From positions 27,730,564-27,794,563 of the forward strand of contig NC_092571.1 of assembly GCF_037975245.1 (NCBI RefSeq): a stretch of 64,000 nucleotides of DNA, given 5' to 3'. Position 1 is the first letter of the stretch; the number at the start of each line of letters is the position of its first letter. Origin of the DNA: Apostichopus japonicus (Eukaryota > Echinodermata > Holothuroidea > Aspidochirotida > Stichopodidae). The notes beneath the pieces are model-generated. The model did no database searches. It saw nothing but the letters and a program-made list of their open reading frames with translations, and had not been told where the DNA came from. The position numbers and the translations under genes were made by a program. Shown here in pieces: positions 63,232 through 64,000 of this stretch.

Positions 63232-63456
63232 TAGAATTATGATAGTCTGTGAACTTGAGTGCGGAGTGTTACCTCAACTACAGCTTTAACATTGACATTC
63301 AAATCACGGCTGTTGTAATTATGACAGAATTTGAACGTGAGTGCGGAGTGTTACCTCAACTACAGCTTTAACACTGATATTCAAACCTTGACTGTTGTAA
63401 TTATGATTGTCTGTGAACGTGAGTGCATGTGGTGTGTTACTTCAACTATAAATAGA
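63232..63456. repeat. 82-bp tandem repeat, nearly 3 copies
   Basis: GAGTGCGGAGTGTTACCTCA recurs at 63257 and 63339, with a diverged copy at 63421, giving a period of exactly 82 bp. CTACAGCTTTAACA and TGTTGTAATTATGA recur in the same order. Confidence 0.93.
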
Positions 63457-64000
63457 CAAGTACTTTGAAAGGAATGAAGAACATATACATAAATCAGATG
63501 CTGTCAACACGAAAGTGCGAAATATATACAATGTTTAATTAATCAATTTAAGTTAACTAAATACCGATTTACTCTATGATTATCTGCATATAATTTTGTT
63601 AGATGTGATTAAATAAACCCTGGTGAAAAGGTGAAAAAAGGGTGCAGTAATGGAGTATAAAAATGTTTCGCATATGACGCGATTGAAGTTCATATAGTTT
63701 TCCCTTTTATTTAAAGGATTGGTTCAGTTGTCATACATGTTTATGTTATATGAAAGAGGACAATAAAAGAAACACAATGGTGAAAAAAAATTGTTCAAAT
63801 ATCTTTTTCGGTTAAAGAGATATTCAAGTGTAAAGTTTTATCAGATTGTGTAGAAACTGCTGAAATCTGGCTAGCTGTGATGTCACATCCTCACATTCCT
63901 GAAAAGTCTTTGTTTTTTTTTTCTAAATATTTTGTGAGATTTCATGACTTTCAACCAAAAGATATGTCAGGAGATCTCATATTTGTCAAAGGAAGTATTT
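63457..64000. other. AT-rich DNA, nothing recognised
   Basis: No supported feature up to the window end. Confidence 0.45.

Overview
This window looks like non-genic to very gene-poor DNA from a metazoan nuclear genome, most likely a marine invertebrate. The sequence is clearly AT-rich. It is dense in simple-sequence repeats and minisatellites, and carries typical animal transposable-element families: CR1/L2-type LINEs with short microsatellite tails, a tRNA-derived SINE, a Penelope-like element with a GIY-YIG endonuclease tail, and hAT-type non-autonomous elements with 8-bp target-site duplications. There are no bacterial-style operons, and the only credible host-gene piece is split by an intron donor. 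An echinoderm or other invertebrate deuterostome would fit, but I cannot fix the taxon from sequence alone.

Layout. 1-2.2 kb: a 5'-truncated CR1/L2 LINE with a frameshifted reverse transcriptase, then a tRNA-derived SINE. 2.2-22 kb: mostly unremarkable AT-rich DNA with simple repeats, including an 865-bp uninterrupted (ATCT)n array at 6.5-7.4 kb, a small inverted-repeat element at 5.9 kb and a cluster of short palindromes at 15.6 kb. 22-31 kb: transposon termini, a 25.2-kb Penelope-like GIY-YIG fragment, a U2-snRNA-like stretch at 26.5 kb and several minisatellites. 32.6-33.7 kb: a hAT-type element with a second hAT-type element inserted in it, both with perfect 8-bp duplications. 37.9-38.3 kb: a long fold-back hairpin. 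41.2-41.8 kb: a promoter-like region and a first coding exon encoding a signal peptide that ends at a consensus splice donor; no second exon was found in the remaining 22 kb. 42.8-48.1 kb: minisatellites, including a 57-bp hairpin-forming array. 50.1-52.3 kb: a second, larger hAT-type element with another nested hAT-type element. 53.3 kb: compound (TCTG)/(TCGG) repeat. 58.1-59.3 kb: a 43-bp minisatellite followed by the 3' end of a second LINE. 63.2-63.5 kb: an 82-bp repeat.

How the parts relate. No pathway or multi-gene system is visible. The most informative structure is the pair of nested hAT complexes (32.6 and 50.1 kb). Their terminal inverted repeats differ, yet they share an internal module of about 100 bp in opposite orientation. 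In both complexes the inserted element carries sequence similar to its host element. The functional host content I can support is one secreted-protein first exon with its promoter; the rest is mobile and repetitive DNA or featureless AT-rich sequence.
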